Source: an uncultured Pseudomonadota bacterium (lineage in GTDB: Bacteria; Myxococcota_A; UBA9160; PR03). From it: a stretch of 58,965 nucleotides of DNA. Position numbers and translations under genes: made by a program. This document shows positions 1 through 9,194 of this stretch, one piece after another; the first letter of the stretch is position 1; each line of letters begins with the position of its first letter. The stretch is from the NCBI GenBank assembly GCA_900696485.1, contig CAADGG010000062.1:1-58965 (forward strand), written 5' to 3'. The notes under the pieces are model-generated. The model had not been told where the DNA came from and made no database searches. It saw nothing but the letters and a program-made list of their open reading frames with translations.

Positions 1-120
1 AACATCGAGATGGTGGTGAACCTGATCATGCCGATCGCGATGGACAAGGAGCTGCGCTTCGCGATCCGCGAAGGTGGCCGCACCGTCGGCGCCGGCGTCG
101 TCGCCGAGATCCTCGAGTAA
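1..120 (+). CDS. tuf: Elongation factor Tu, C-terminal fragment (cut by window start)
   Basis: The first 39 codons read as the end of EF-Tu domain 3, with the conserved stretch [16 protein letters not shown] just before the TAA stop. EF-Tu is the GTPase that delivers aminoacyl-tRNA to the ribosome. The gene enters from outside the window. It lies 36 nt before rpsJ, the usual str/S10 junction, so co-transcription with the S10 block is likely. Confidence 0.93.
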   Translation, partial: NIEMVVNLIMPIAMDKELRFAIREGGRTVGAGVVAEILE

Positions 121-156
121 CGACGCCCTCGAAGAGAGCGCAGGAAGGAATTTCAG

Positions 157-474
157 ATGGCCGAGATCGCGACGCAGAAGATCCGCATCCGCATGAAGGC
201 GTACGACTTCAAGCTCCTCGACCAGAGTGCGGGGGAGATCGTCGATACCGCGGTGCGGACCGGTGCGCGCGTGGCGGGGCCGATCCCGCTGCCGACTTCG
301 ATCAACAAGTTCACGGTCCTGCGCGGGCCGCACATCGACAAGAAGTCACGTGAGCAGTTCGAGATCCGGACCCACAAGCGACTGATCGACATTCTCGATC
401 CCACCCCCCAGACGGTCGACGCGCTGATGAAGCTCGAGCTCGCAGCCGGCGTCGACGTCGAGATCAAGCTCTAG
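157..474 (+). CDS. rpsJ: 30S ribosomal protein S10 (uS10)
   Basis: The 105-residue product matches the normal length of S10 and starts with the typical [16 protein letters not shown] region. S10 sits in the 30S head, and as NusE it also takes part in antitermination complexes. An AGGAAGGA ribosome binding site lies just before the ATG. It is the first gene of the S10 block, with rplD starting 3 nt after its stop. Confidence 0.97.
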   Translation: MAEIATQKIRIRMKAYDFKLLDQSAGEIVDTAVRTGARVAGPIPLPTSINKFTVLRGPHIDKKSREQFEIRTHKRLIDILDPTPQTVDALMKLELAAGVDVEIKL

Positions 475-477
475 GTC

Positions 478-1131
478 ATGGCCACCCAGGAACTCCTCAG
501 TGTCACGGGCAAGCCGGGTCGCGTCGAGCTGGCGCCGGAGATCTTCGAAGCTCCGGTCAAGAAGCACCTGTTCCATGCGGAAGTGCGGCGCCAGCTTGCG
601 AAGCGTCAGCGCGGCACGCATTCGACCAAGAACCGGGCCGCGGTCTCCGGTGGCGGCAGCAAGCCGTGGCGCCAGAAGGGAACCGGTCGGGCCCGGCAGG
701 GTTCGACCCGCGCTCCCCAATGGGCCGGAGGGGGCGCCGTCTTCGGCCCCGTGCCGCGTTCGCACGCACACGAGCTTCCGAAGAAGGTGCGACGCGCGGC
801 ACTGCGCAGCGCGCTCTCGCTTCGCTGCAAGGAGGGCGCCTTGCTGGCCGTCGATACCCTGGCGCTCGACGAACCGAAGACGCGGAAGATCCTCGAGCGG
901 CTCGCCCAGCTCGGTCTCGACGGGAGTGCCTCCGTGCTGATCGTCGTCGCGGGTCCGGATCCCGCCGTCGAACGAGCCGCCCGAAACCTGCGCTGGGTCA
1001 GCGTGCTGCGTGCAGAAGGGCTCAATACCTATGACGTCCTGCGGCACCGCCGGCTGCTGTTGACGCGGGACGCCTTGGAGGCGATCCACGCCCGCCTGGG
1101 TGATGGATCGCTGGCGGAGGGGCAGTCGTGA
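478..1131 (+). CDS. rplD: 50S ribosomal protein L4 (uL4)
   Basis: The 217-residue protein has the L4 pattern. A long basic loop (about residues 45-100, rich in Gly/Arg/Lys, with [11 protein letters not shown] and [12 protein letters not shown]) lines the exit tunnel, followed by a globular C-terminal half. L4 binds 23S rRNA early in assembly and in E. coli also represses the S10 operon; no such leader is visible here because tuf directly precedes the block. The stop overlaps the rplW start by 4 nt (GTGA). Confidence 0.96.
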   Translation: MATQELLSVTGKPGRVELAPEIFEAPVKKHLFHAEVRRQLAKRQRGTHSTKNRAAVSGGGSKPWRQKGTGRARQGSTRAPQWAGGGAVFGPVPRSHAHELPKKVRRAALRSALSLRCKEGALLAVDTLALDEPKTRKILERLAQLGLDGSASVLIVVAGPDPAVERAARNLRWVSVLRAEGLNTYDVLRHRRLLLTRDALEAIHARLGDGSLAEGQS

Positions 1132-1415
1132 GGTCGGACCAGATCATCCAGCGTCCGTTGGTCACGGAGAAGAGCACCCTGGCCCGGGAAGAGCGCAACG
1201 AGGTCACGTTCGCCGTCGACCTTCGCGCGAGCAAGCACGAGGTGCAACGGGCGATCGAAGAGCTGTTCGCGGTGGATGTGGAGGAAGTCCGCACCATGCG
1301 GATGCCCCGCAAGATGAGACGGGTCGGGCGCTTCCTCGGCGCGAGACCCCAGTGGAAGAAGGCAGTGGTCCGGCTGGCAGAAGGTCAGACCATCGAATTC
1401 TTCGAGGGAGTGTGA
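1128..1415 (+). CDS. rplW: 50S ribosomal protein L23 (uL23)
   Basis: This 95-residue protein begins [17 protein letters not shown], the recognisable L23 N-terminus, and ends in the [14 protein letters not shown] strand. L23 sits at the tunnel exit and is the docking site for trigger factor and SRP. The GTG start lies inside the rplD stop (4-nt overlap), and the stop shares one base with the ATG of rplB, so translation is probably coupled in both directions. Confidence 0.96.
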   Translation: MRSDQIIQRPLVTEKSTLAREERNEVTFAVDLRASKHEVQRAIEELFAVDVEEVRTMRMPRKMRRVGRFLGARPQWKKAVVRLAEGQTIEFFEGV

Positions 1416-2248
1416 TGCCGGTCAAGATCCACAATCCGACCTCTCCGGGCCGGCGCCAGATGAGCGTGCTGGACTTCACGGAGCTCAGTAAGAAGGGGCC
1501 GGAGAAGTCCCTGCTGGCCGGCCGCACCGATCAGCGTGGCGGGCGCAACAACCGGGGAAGTGTCACTGTCCGGTTTCAGGGCGGAGGGCACAAGCGGCGG
1601 TTCCGGGTCATCGATTTCAAGCGCAACAAGCCGGGGATCCCGGCGAAGGTCGCGGCGCTCGAGTACGACCCGAATCGCTCGGCGCATCTGGCGCTGTTGC
1701 ACTATGCCGACGGGGAGAAGCGCTACATCCTGGCCCCCATGGGGCTGCGCCCGGGGGACACCGTGATGTCGGGCCCCGAGGCCGACATCCGCCCGGGCAA
1801 CGCGATGCCGCTGGCCCACCTCCCGCTCGGCACCGTCGTCCACAACGTCGAGCTGAAGCCGGGCCGCGGCGGTCAGTTGGTGCGTTCGGCGGGGGTGGGC
1901 GCGCAGTTGATGGCGCGCGAGAGCGGACTCGTGACGCTGCGAATGCCGAGCGGCGAGCAGCGCCACGTGCGGGTCCAGTGCATGGCGACGATCGGGCAGG
2001 TCGGAAACGCCGACCATGAGAACGTCAAGCTCGGCAAGGCGGGTCGGGCGCGTTGGCTCGGACGGATGCCGCACAATCGCGGTGTCACGATGAACCCGGT
2101 CGACCATCCGATGGGCGGAGGCGAAGGGCGTTCCTCCGGCGGCCGGCATCCGTGCACGCCCTGGGGTGTGCCGACCAAGGGTCACAAGACCCGCACCAAC
2201 CAGCGAACCGACAAGTTCATCGTCAAGCGACGCGGAAAGGGCAGGTAG
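1415..2248 (+). CDS. rplB: 50S ribosomal protein L2 (uL2)
   Basis: The 277-residue product is a full-length L2. It has the [20 protein letters not shown]-binding region near residues 55-71 and the conserved [20 protein letters not shown] segment near the C-terminus. That segment includes the His implicated in 50S function near the peptidyl transferase centre. The ATG at 1415 overlaps the rplW stop (TGATG). A longer open frame reaches upstream to 1100, but it runs through rplW and carries no L2 similarity. Confidence 0.97.
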   Translation: MPVKIHNPTSPGRRQMSVLDFTELSKKGPEKSLLAGRTDQRGGRNNRGSVTVRFQGGGHKRRFRVIDFKRNKPGIPAKVAALEYDPNRSAHLALLHYADGEKRYILAPMGLRPGDTVMSGPEADIRPGNAMPLAHLPLGTVVHNVELKPGRGGQLVRSAGVGAQLMARESGLVTLRMPSGEQRHVRVQCMATIGQVGNADHENVKLGKAGRARWLGRMPHNRGVTMNPVDHPMGGGEGRSSGGRHPCTPWGVPTKGHKTRTNQRTDKFIVKRRGKGR

Positions 2249-2527
2249 GTGGCACGTTCGCTCAAGAAGGGGCCGTTCGTCGACCCGAGTCTACAGCGCA
2301 AGCTCGACAAGGCTTCCAGCTCGGGTGCGAAGCAGGCAATTCGGACCTGGTCGCGGCGTTCGATGATCACGCCGGACATGATCGGGATCACGTTCCAGGT
2401 CCACAACGGCAAGCTGTTCGTACCGGTGTACGTGACGGAGAACATGGTGAGCCATCGGCTCGGCGAGTTTGCGCCGACGCGGAAGTTCACCGGTCACTCC
2501 TCGGACAAGAAGGTCAAGCGAGGCTAG
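2249..2527 (+). CDS. rpsS: 30S ribosomal protein S19 (uS19)
   Basis: The 92-residue product is exactly the usual S19 length and begins [12 protein letters not shown], the S19 signature. S19 pairs with S13 in the 30S head near the A site. It uses a GTG start directly after the rplB TAG, with an AAGGGCAGGT stretch at the end of rplB serving as the ribosome binding site. Confidence 0.97.
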   Translation: MARSLKKGPFVDPSLQRKLDKASSSGAKQAIRTWSRRSMITPDMIGITFQVHNGKLFVPVYVTENMVSHRLGEFAPTRKFTGHSSDKKVKRG

Positions 2528-2531
2528 TGGG

Positions 2532-2876
2532 ATGGTGACGGCGAAACTCAAGGGCATTCGGGGCAGCGCGCGCAAGGCGCGGCTGGTGGCCGACATGATT
2601 CGTGGCAAGGGCGTCGAGGATGCCTTGCACATCCTCGAGCAGACGCCGCGCCGTTCGGCGCGCCCGATGGCGAAGCTGGTGCGGTCCGCGCTGTCGAACG
2701 CGGAGCAAAAGAACGAACGCGAGAAGAGCGGGATCGACGTGGACAATCTGGTGATCCGCGAGCTCCGCATCGACGAGGGTCCGAGCACGTGGCGCATTCG
2801 CCCGCGCGCCCAGGGCCGGGCCTACTGGATCCAGAAACGGTCGAGCCACTACACGCTCGTCCTCGGGGAGCGTTGA
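2532..2876 (+). CDS. rplV: 50S ribosomal protein L22 (uL22)
   Basis: The 114-residue product has the L22 features: a [22 protein letters not shown]-terminal region, a central helix, and a C-terminal beta-hairpin (about residues 78-100, [20 protein letters not shown]) that reaches into the exit tunnel. The ATG at 2532 was chosen because it gives the family length; the frame is open further upstream inside rpsS. It is 4 nt after rpsS and 2 nt before rpsC. Confidence 0.95.
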   Translation: MVTAKLKGIRGSARKARLVADMIRGKGVEDALHILEQTPRRSARPMAKLVRSALSNAEQKNEREKSGIDVDNLVIRELRIDEGPSTWRIRPRAQGRAYWIQKRSSHYTLVLGER

Positions 2877-2878
2877 AG

Positions 2879-3556
2879 ATGGGACAGAAGGTCCACCCGT
2901 ACGGTTTTCGGATCGGCACCCTCTATGGGTGGCAGTCCAACTGGTTCTCGGAACGGCGCTACGCCGCACAGCTCCACGAGGATGTCCGGATCCGGCGCTT
3001 CATCAAGAAGAAGCTCTACCACGCCGGGATCTCCAAGGTCGTCATCGAACGGACGGGCGAGAAGATCGTCGTGAACATCCACACGGCCCGACCCGGAATC
3101 CTGATCGGAAAGCGCGGCGCCGAGGTGGAGGCCCTGCGCAAGGAGGTCGGCGCTCATACGAGCGGCGAGGTCTTCATCAACATCAAGGAGATCCGCAAGG
3201 CGGAACTCGATGCGTTGCTGGTGGCCGAGAACATCGCGATGCAGCTGGAACGTCGAGTGGCGTTTCGTCGGGCCATGAAGAAGGCCGTCACGGCGACGAT
3301 GAAGTTCGGAGCCCAGGGTGTGCGCATCCAGTGCGCGGGGCGCCTGGGCGGGGCCGAGATGGGCCGTTGCGAGTGGTATCGAGAGGGCAGGGTGCCGCTG
3401 CATACGCTGCGGGCGGACATCGACTACGGACTGGCCGAAGCGAAGACGACGCACGGCGTGATCGGGGTGAAGGTCTGGATCTTCAAGGGTGACATCGCGG
3501 ACAAGGACCTGCGTCGCGGCACCCTCGCGACACGCCTTTCGGACGAGGGACGTTGA
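2879..3556 (+). CDS. rpsC: 30S ribosomal protein S3 (uS3)
   Basis: The 225-residue protein starts [13 protein letters not shown], the S3 signature. It carries a type II KH domain with the GKRG loop at residues 77-80, and a C-terminal half with [16 protein letters not shown]3 forms part of the mRNA entry channel. The ATG at 2879 has a GGGGAG ribosome binding site in the end of rplV. The length is normal. Confidence 0.97.
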   Translation: MGQKVHPYGFRIGTLYGWQSNWFSERRYAAQLHEDVRIRRFIKKKLYHAGISKVVIERTGEKIVVNIHTARPGILIGKRGAEVEALRKEVGAHTSGEVFINIKEIRKAELDALLVAENIAMQLERRVAFRRAMKKAVTATMKFGAQGVRIQCAGRLGGAEMGRCEWYREGRVPLHTLRADIDYGLAEAKTTHGVIGVKVWIFKGDIADKDLRRGTLATRLSDEGR

Positions 3557-3559
3557 CCG

Positions 3560-3976
3560 ATGCTACAGCCGAAGAAGGTCAAGTATCGCAAGATGATGAA
3601 GGGCCGGATCCGCGGGGTCGCTCTGCGCGGCGCCACGGTCGCCTTTGGTGACTACGGATTGCAGGTTCTCGAGTCGGGGAAGATCACGGCTCGCCAGATC
3701 GAGGCCGCCCGAATCGCGATGACCCGACACGTCAAGCGCGGCGGCAAGGTCTGGATCCGGATCTTTCCGGACAAGCCCGTCACCAAGAAGCCGGCCGAGA
3801 CCCGGATGGGCAAGGGCAAGGGGGCGGTCGAGGAATGGGTGGCCGTCGTCCGCCGCGGCCGGATCCTCTACGAGATGGAAGGTGTCCCGCGTGAGATCGC
3901 GTCGGAGGCGCTGCGCCTGGCGGCCCACAAGCTGCCGCTGCGCACGCGCTTCGTGGCACGGGAGGAGATCGCGTGA
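3560..3976 (+). CDS. rplP: 50S ribosomal protein L16 (uL16)
   Basis: The 138-residue product begins [16 protein letters not shown], the L16 signature. It contains [19 protein letters not shown] and the basic segment [28 protein letters not shown] (residues about 57-84) that packs beside the A-site tRNA elbow. The stop overlaps the rpmC GTG by 4 nt. Confidence 0.97.
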   Translation: MLQPKKVKYRKMMKGRIRGVALRGATVAFGDYGLQVLESGKITARQIEAARIAMTRHVKRGGKVWIRIFPDKPVTKKPAETRMGKGKGAVEEWVAVVRRGRILYEMEGVPREIASEALRLAAHKLPLRTRFVAREEIA

Positions 3977-4170
3977 AGGCATCCGAGCTGAACGAGCTCA
4001 CTCCGGATGAGCTGCAGGCGAAGGCCGCCGAGCTGCGTCGCGAGCACTTTACCGCCAAGGTACGCCACGCCACCGGCCAGCTCGAGAACACGGCCCGGCT
4101 GCGGGTGCTGCGGCGCGACATCGCGCGGGTCGAGACCGTCCTGCGCACGAGGGCTGGAGCGAGCCAATGA
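3973..4170 (+). CDS. rpmC: 50S ribosomal protein L29 (uL29)
   Basis: The 65-residue all-helical protein ([20 protein letters not shown] at its start) matches L29, a tunnel-exit protein beside L23. The GTG start at 3973 overlaps the rplP stop by 4 nt, and its own stop overlaps the rpsQ ATG by 4 nt, giving the standard L16-L29-S17 order. Confidence 0.95.
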   Translation: MKASELNELTPDELQAKAAELRREHFTAKVRHATGQLENTARLRVLRRDIARVETVLRTRAGASQ

Positions 4171-4430
4171 TCGAACGAGGGCAGCGAAGAACGCTCGACG
4201 GGACCGTCGTCAGCGACAAGATGGACAAGACCGTGGTGGTTCGGGTGGAGCGCCTGGCCCGGGATCCCCACTACGAGAAGTACATCCGCCATTACTCGCG
4301 CTTCCTGGCGCATGATCCCGAGAACGCCTGCCAGGTGGGCGACCGGGTCCGGATCATCGAGCACCGGCCGCTCTCCAAGCGGAAGCGTTGGAAGGTGCAG
4401 TCGACGTTGTCCAAGGCCAAGGGAGTCTGA
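4167..4430 (+). CDS. rpsQ: 30S ribosomal protein S17 (uS17)
   Basis: The 87-residue OB-fold protein has the S17 core [38 protein letters not shown] and [20 protein letters not shown]17 is a primary 16S rRNA binder. The ATG overlaps the rpmC stop. A 38-nt gap follows before rplN, one of the few gaps in this block. Confidence 0.96.
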   Translation: MIERGQRRTLDGTVVSDKMDKTVVVRVERLARDPHYEKYIRHYSRFLAHDPENACQVGDRVRIIEHRPLSKRKRWKVQSTLSKAKGV

Positions 4431-4468
4431 ACTCCCGGTCTACGCCGGGAGTCGGAACGGAGTCTTTC

Positions 4469-4837
4469 ATGGTGCAACAGGAATCGGTGCTCGAGGTCGC
4501 GGACAACTCCGGGGCACGCAAGGTGGCATGCATTCGCGTGCTCGGGGGGTCGGGGCGTCGCTACGCCTCGATCGGTGACATCATCGTGGTATCGGTGAAG
4601 GACGCGATCCCGAACGGACGCGTGAAGAAGGGTGAGGTCCGCAAGGCGGTCGTGGTCCGAACGGCCCAGGGCATCGCGCGCCAGGACGGCTCCTACATCA
4701 AGTTCGACGACAACGCCGCCGTGCTGCTCGACAACCAGCGCGAGCCGGTCGGCACCCGCATCTTCGGGCCTGTCGCGCGGGAGCTCCGCGCCCGTCGCTT
4801 CATGAAGATCATCTCGCTGGCTCCGGAGGTCCTGTGA
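4469..4837 (+). CDS. rplN: 50S ribosomal protein L14 (uL14)
   Basis: The 122 residues equal the canonical L14 length. The N-terminus is [19 protein letters not shown], and [16 protein letters not shown] and the C-terminal [12 protein letters not shown] are all present. L14 forms an intersubunit bridge and binds RsfS. The ATG at 4469 gives the family length; an in-frame ATG at 4388 lies inside rpsQ. The next gene is rplE, not rplX, and the L14 stop codon overlaps its start. Confidence 0.97.
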   Translation: MVQQESVLEVADNSGARKVACIRVLGGSGRRYASIGDIIVVSVKDAIPNGRVKKGEVRKAVVVRTAQGIARQDGSYIKFDDNAAVLLDNQREPVGTRIFGPVARELRARRFMKIISLAPEVL

Positions 4838-5379
4838 TGCGTCCGCGTCTCCATGAGCGGTATCGCGACGAAGTCGTGAGCAAGCTCTCCGAGGAGTTCG
4901 GGTACCGGAACCTCCACCAGGTGCCGCGCATCGAGAAGGTCGTCGTGAACATGGGCGTCGGTGCGGCCACCCAGAATCCGAAGCTCGTCGAGAAGGCGAC
5001 CGAGGAGCTGGCTTCGATCACCGGGCAGAAGCCGATCGTCCGCAAGGCGCGCAAGTCGATCGCGAATTTCAAGCTCCGACAGGGTCAGCCGATCGGGGCC
5101 ATGGTGACGCTGCGTGGCGAACGGATGTGGGAGTTCCTGGATCGTCTGCTGACCGTCGCGCTTCCACGCGTTCGCGATTTCAAGGGCGTATCGCCCAAGG
5201 CTTTCGACGGTCGTGGAAACTACACGCTGGGAATCCGCGAGCAGATCATCTTCCCAGAGGTGGACTACGACGCGGTCGAGAAGATCAGTGGGCTCAACGT
5301 GACCGTCTGCACGACCGCGCGCAGCGATGCCGAGGGCAAGGCGCTATTGGGCCACCTCGGTATGCCGTTCCGGACATGA
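4837..5379 (+). CDS. rplE: 50S ribosomal protein L5 (uL5)
   Basis: The 180-residue protein matches L5 along its whole length, including [15 protein letters not shown] residues, [35 protein letters not shown] and [20 protein letters not shown]5 holds 5S rRNA in the central protuberance. The ATG at 4837 shares a base with the rplN stop and has a GGAGGT ribosome binding site 8 nt upstream; a GTG one codon earlier is possible. Nothing in the protein suggests fusion to L24, which is normally encoded just before it. Confidence 0.96.
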   Translation: MRPRLHERYRDEVVSKLSEEFGYRNLHQVPRIEKVVVNMGVGAATQNPKLVEKATEELASITGQKPIVRKARKSIANFKLRQGQPIGAMVTLRGERMWEFLDRLLTVALPRVRDFKGVSPKAFDGRGNYTLGIREQIIFPEVDYDAVEKISGLNVTVCTTARSDAEGKALLGHLGMPFRT

Positions 5380-5422
5380 GCGTTTGCTCTCCGCGTTGCC
5401 CCTCGAAGGTGAGGATCGAACG

Positions 5423-5818
5423 ATGATGAACGACCCGATCGGCGACATGCTCGCCCGCATCCGCAACAGCGCCCTGGCGCGCCACAGTTCGGTCTCGCTG
5501 CCGCACTCGAAGTTGAAGCGTGCCGTGGCGCAGGTTCTTGCCGAGGGCGGATTCCTCGAAGACGTGCGCGACGACGAGCGCGACGGCTTTCCGGTGCTGG
5601 TCCTCGGCCTGCGTTATGGCAGCGACGGACGCGGGCTGATCGATGGATTGCGGCGTGTCAGCAAGCCCAGCCGGCGTGTCTACGTCGGCAAGGACGAAAT
5701 CCCCCGCGTCCGGAACGGACTCGGGATCGCTGTTCTCTCGACCTCGAAGGGCGTGCTCTCCGATCGCGCCGCACGCGAGGCCGAGGTGGGCGGTGAGATT
5801 CTCTGTGAGGTCTGGTGA
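5423..5818 (+). CDS. rpsH: 30S ribosomal protein S8 (uS8)
   Basis: The 131-residue product carries NDPIGDMLARIRNS at the start and VLSTSKGVLSDRAAREAEVGGEILCEVW at the end, both diagnostic of S8. S8 binds helix 21 of 16S rRNA and in E. coli is the spc operon repressor. A GGTGAGGA ribosome binding site precedes the tandem ATG-ATG. Only 43 nt separate it from rplE, so there is no room for rpsN, which normally lies here. Confidence 0.96.
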   Translation: MMNDPIGDMLARIRNSALARHSSVSLPHSKLKRAVAQVLAEGGFLEDVRDDERDGFPVLVLGLRYGSDGRGLIDGLRRVSKPSRRVYVGKDEIPRVRNGLGIAVLSTSKGVLSDRAAREAEVGGEILCEVW

Positions 5819-6357
5819 TGTCCCGTATCGGACGTAGGCCCGTGACGATTCCGCCCGGCGTCACGGTCGAACAGGCTCGAGGGCAGATCCACGTCAAAGG
5901 CCCGAAGGGGCGCCTCAGTGCCGCGATTCCCCCGGCCGTGTCGGTCGTGATCGAAGGCGATCTGGTGCGATTCGAGCGGGCGGATGACAGCAAGCCTTCG
6001 CGCGCCTATCACGGACTCTCCCGCGCCACGGTCGCGAACATGGTTCGTGGCGTGACGGAGGGATTCACGCGGGAGCTGCAGATCGAGGGCGTCGGCTATC
6101 GAGCGGAGGCTTCCGGCAAGAAGCTCTCGCTCGCGCTCGGCTTCTCTCATCCGGTGACGATGGAGGTGCCAGAGGGCCTCGCCGTGACGGTCGAGGGCCA
6201 GCATCGGATTCGCGTCCAGGGTGTCGACCGGTCCCAGGTCGGGCAGTTTGCGTCGGAGATCCGCTCGCTCCGACCGCCGGAGCCCTACAAGGGCAAGGGC
6301 GTGCGCTACACGGATGAGCGAATCCGGCGCAAGGTCGGCAAGGCGGGTGCATCGTAG
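5818..6357 (+). CDS. rplF: 50S ribosomal protein L6 (uL6)
   Basis: The 179-residue protein starts MSRIGRRPVTIPPGV and ends with the PPEPYKGKGVRYTDERIRRK motif followed by KVGKAGA. It has the two repeated L6 domains. The ATG at 5818 shares a base with the rpsH stop and has GAGG 7 nt upstream. A GTG at 5815 in the same frame is an alternative. Confidence 0.96.
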   Translation: MSRIGRRPVTIPPGVTVEQARGQIHVKGPKGRLSAAIPPAVSVVIEGDLVRFERADDSKPSRAYHGLSRATVANMVRGVTEGFTRELQIEGVGYRAEASGKKLSLALGFSHPVTMEVPEGLAVTVEGQHRIRVQGVDRSQVGQFASEIRSLRPPEPYKGKGVRYTDERIRRKVGKAGAS

Positions 6358-6368
6358 TGAGGGGAGTG

Positions 6369-6740
6369 ATGAAGGCCAAGATTCGGAATCTGCGTGCTGC
6401 GAAGTGGCAGGCGCGCAAGACGCGGGTCGTCCGTTCGATGCGGAGCAGCGAACGCGTGCAGTTGGTGATCTTTCGCAGCGCGAAGCACATGTACGCGCAG
6501 CTCGTGGATCCGGAGACCGGCCGCACCCTCGCCGGCGTCTCCACGCGGACGCCGAGCGTTTCCGCGGGACTCACGACGACCGGCAATCTCGAGGCGGCGA
6601 AACGAGTCGGCAAGGCGATCGCCGAGCTGGCTCGCGCTCGCAACGTCGAAGCAGTCGTATTCAATCGAAACGGCTTTCTCTACCACGGTCGCGTCAAGGC
6701 ACTCGCCGACGCGGCCCGCGAAGCGGGGCTCCAGTTCTGA
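6369..6740 (+). CDS. rplR: 50S ribosomal protein L18 (uL18)
   Basis: The 123-residue 5S rRNA-binding protein has a basic N-terminus, the core [35 protein letters not shown], and the terminal [26 protein letters not shown] pattern of L18. The ATG at 6369 was chosen because GAGGGG lies about 5 nt upstream; a GTG at 6357 overlapping the rplF stop would add four residues. Confidence 0.95.
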   Translation: MKAKIRNLRAAKWQARKTRVVRSMRSSERVQLVIFRSAKHMYAQLVDPETGRTLAGVSTRTPSVSAGLTTTGNLEAAKRVGKAIAELARARNVEAVVFNRNGFLYHGRVKALADAAREAGLQF

Positions 6741-6741
6741 T

Positions 6742-7269
6742 ATGTCCAGGATCCGACGCGACCGGCTCAATCCGAACGATTACGAACTCACGGACCGCGT
6801 GGTGCACATCAACCGCGTGGCGAAAGTGGTGAAGGGCGGGCGCCGCTTCAGCTTCAGCGCACTGATCGTGGTGGGCGACGCCAATGGAGTCGTCGGCGCC
6901 GGTCTCGGCAAGGCGGGCGAGGTGCCCGAGGCGATTCGCAAGGGCGTCGAGCGGGCCCGCAAGAGCCTGCTTCGCGTGCCGCTCCAAGGCGGGACGCTGC
7001 CGCACGAGGCGCTCGGGCACTTCGGCGCGGGGCTCGTGCTGCTTCGGCCCGCCTCCGCCGGAACCGGCGTGATTGCGGGTGGGGGCGTACGGGCCGTCCT
7101 CGAAGCGGCGGGCGTGCAGGACGTGCTGACGAAGAGTCTCGGGACCAGCAATCCGCACAACGTCATCCACGCGACGATGGCTGCGTTGTCGAGCCTCAGG
7201 GACCCGGAGGAACGCCTCCGAGAGCTCGGGCACGAGGTTGCGGGCGAGTTCGAGGAGGCCACGGCATGA
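6742..7269 (+). CDS. rpsE: 30S ribosomal protein S5 (uS5)
   Basis: The 175-residue product has the double-stranded RNA-binding N-terminal domain ([18 protein letters not shown], about residues 29-46) and the C-terminal domain with [22 protein letters not shown]5 lies at the decoding side and shapes mRNA entry. It starts 1 nt after rplR and overlaps rpmD by 4 nt. Confidence 0.97.
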   Translation: MSRIRRDRLNPNDYELTDRVVHINRVAKVVKGGRRFSFSALIVVGDANGVVGAGLGKAGEVPEAIRKGVERARKSLLRVPLQGGTLPHEALGHFGAGLVLLRPASAGTGVIAGGGVRAVLEAAGVQDVLTKSLGTSNPHNVIHATMAALSSLRDPEERLRELGHEVAGEFEEATA

Positions 7270-7442
7270 GCAAGCTGCGCGTGACCTGGGTGAAGAGCGC
7301 GATCGGCTCGAACGAACGGCAGCGAGCGACGCTTCGCGGACTCGGCCTGCGACGCTTGAACCAGACCGTGGACGTGAGCGACGCCCCCGCCGTTCGCGGC
7401 ATGATCCGCAAGGTGCTGCACCTCGTGCGGGTGGAGGAGTGA
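7266..7442 (+). CDS. rpmD: 50S ribosomal protein L30 (uL30)
   Basis: A 58-residue frame begins [19 protein letters not shown] and continues [16 protein letters not shown] and [12 protein letters not shown], a complete L30. The ATG lies in the rpsE stop (ATGA) and the TGA is 4 nt before rplO. Its presence shows that the losses seen elsewhere in this block are specific rather than general shrinkage. Confidence 0.95.
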   Translation: MSKLRVTWVKSAIGSNERQRATLRGLGLRRLNQTVDVSDAPAVRGMIRKVLHLVRVEE

Positions 7443-7446
7443 ACTG

Positions 7447-7887
7447 ATGTTGGACCGGCTCGAGCCCCGACCGGGCGCGCGGACACGGCATCGCCGGCCG
7501 CGAGGCCCCGGCTGTGGCTTCGGAAAGACGGCGGGACGCGGAACCAAGGGCCAAGGCCACCGGTCGCGCGGGAAGCCGACGGGGCTGCATTTCGAAGGCG
7601 GCCAGATGCCGCTGGTGCGACGGATCCCGAAGTACGGCTTCAAACGGCCGCAGCGCGTCGAGCACCAGATCGTCAACGTCGGTGCGCTCGCGGTCTTCGG
7701 AGCGGGGGCGACGATCGAGATTGCATCGCTCGTGGACCGGGGGCTGGCGCGGGGTGGCGACCGGCCCGTGAAGCTCCTCGCACTCGGAGAGGCGCCCAGC
7801 AACCTCACGGTGCGGGTCCACGGCGCCAGCGCCTCGGCGCGCCAGAAGATCGAAGCCGCCGGCGGAAAGGTGGAGATCGTCGAGTGA
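7447..7887 (+). CDS. rplO: 50S ribosomal protein L15 (uL15)
   Basis: The 146-residue protein has the Gly/Arg-rich extended N-terminus (CGFGKTAGRGTKGQGHRSRG) and the globular part ending ARQKIEAAGGKVEIVE, as in L15. L15 is a late 50S assembly protein. It begins 4 nt after rpmD and its stop overlaps the secY GTG by 4 nt. Confidence 0.95.
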   Translation: MLDRLEPRPGARTRHRRPRGPGCGFGKTAGRGTKGQGHRSRGKPTGLHFEGGQMPLVRRIPKYGFKRPQRVEHQIVNVGALAVFGAGATIEIASLVDRGLARGGDRPVKLLALGEAPSNLTVRVHGASASARQKIEAAGGKVEIVE

Positions 7888-9194
7888 TCGGAGGCGTCCA
7901 GAACATCGGCCGAGTGCCCGAACTTCAGAAGCGCATCCTGTTCACCTTCGGGATGCTCATCGTGTATCGGCTCGGTGCCCACATCGTCACGCCGGGGATC
8001 AATCCGGAGGTGATCCGGATCTTCTTCGAGCAGATGGGCGGCACGATGTTCGGGCTCTTCAACCTGTTCTCGGGTGGAGCCCTCGAGCAGCTTTCGATCT
8101 TCGCTCTGGGCATCATGCCGTACATCAGTGCGTCGATCATCTTCCAGCTGCTCACCGTGGTGATCCCGCAGCTCGAGCAGCTGCAGAAAGAAGGGGATCA
8201 AGGGCGCCGGAAGATCACCCAGTGGACTCGCTATGCCACCGTCGTCATCGCGCTGGTCCAGGGGCTGCTGCTCGCCGTGGCGCTCGAGAACGGCCAGTTC
8301 GGGGAAGGGGCAGTCCTCGAACCGGGCTGGGGCTTCCGCTTGATGATGATGCTGACGCTCACGACCGGCACGGCGTTCATCATGTGGCTCGGCGAGCAGA
8401 TCACCGAGCGCGGCATCGGCAATGGGATCTCGCTGGTCATCTTCTCGGGGATCGTTGTCAGTATCCCGTCGGCGCTGGCCTCGCTCATGGAATTGATCCG
8501 AACCGACCAGTTCACGCTGCTGGGCGCTCTCATGTTGATGGCCTTCTCGGTCCTCGTGACGGGCTTCGTGGTCTACTGCGAACGGGCGCAGCGCAGAATT
8601 CCGATCCAGCACGCCCGCCGCGTCGTCGGCCGCCGCGTCATGCAGGGCGGCATGAGCTACTTCCCGCTCCGTCTCAATACGGCCGGGGTGATTCCACCGA
8701 TCTTCGCGTCCTCGATCCTGATGTTCCCACTGACGATCACGCAGTTCGTCGAATCCGAGGCGATCAATAATTTCTTCAGCGATTACCTGAGTTTCGGAAG
8801 TCTGCTCTACAACGTGGTCTATGTCGCGCTGATCATGTTCTTCGCCTTCTTCTACACGGCGATCGTGATCAACCCGAACGATGTCGCAGACAACATCAAA
8901 CGCTCGGGCGCCTACATTCCGGGCATTCGCCCCGGCAAGCGCACGGCGGAGTACATCGACCGGATCCTCGGCCGTCTCACGCTGCTCGGAGCGATCTACG
9001 TGTCGGCCGTCTGCGTGTTGCCGGTGATCCTGTCCAACCGCGTCGGGGTGCCCTTCTACTTTGGAGGGACGGCGCTGCTGATCGTCGTCGGTGTCGCCCT
9101 CGACACGGTGGGGCAGATCGAGGCCCATCTGGTCTCGCGTCAGTACGAGGGCTTCGTGAAGGGGACCCGCCTGCGGGGGAGACTCGGCCGATGA
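7884..9194 (+). CDS. secY: Protein translocase subunit SecY
   Basis: The 436-residue product is the channel-forming subunit of the Sec translocon. Ten hydrophobic segments can be followed along the sequence. They include the ARRVVGRRVMQGGMSYFPLR cytoplasmic loop with LRLNTAGVIPPIFASS and the conserved YTAIVINPNDVADNIKRSG segment. The length is typical (about 435-445). It is translated from a GTG overlapping the rplO stop, and its stop overlaps the adk ATG. Confidence 0.97.
   Translation: MIGGVQNIGRVPELQKRILFTFGMLIVYRLGAHIVTPGINPEVIRIFFEQMGGTMFGLFNLFSGGALEQLSIFALGIMPYISASIIFQLLTVVIPQLEQLQKEGDQGRRKITQWTRYATVVIALVQGLLLAVALENGQFGEGAVLEPGWGFRLMMMLTLTTGTAFIMWLGEQITERGIGNGISLVIFSGIVVSIPSALASLMELIRTDQFTLLGALMLMAFSVLVTGFVVYCERAQRRIPIQHARRVVGRRVMQGGMSYFPLRLNTAGVIPPIFASSILMFPLTITQFVESEAINNFFSDYLSFGSLLYNVVYVALIMFFAFFYTAIVINPNDVADNIKRSGAYIPGIRPGKRTAEYIDRILGRLTLLGAIYVSAVCVLPVILSNRVGVPFYFGGTALLIVVGVALDTVGQIEAHLVSRQYEGFVKGTRLRGRLGR

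Noticed and set aside
4438..4468. Possible small gene in the rpsQ-rplN gap
   Set aside because: Only 38 nt lie between the genes and no start with a ribosome binding site fits.
6780..9128. Long minus-strand frame of 782 codons over rpsE-secY
   Set aside because: It is antisense to well-identified genes and full of His/Asp/Arg-rich sequence with no domain; long frames are common in high-GC DNA.
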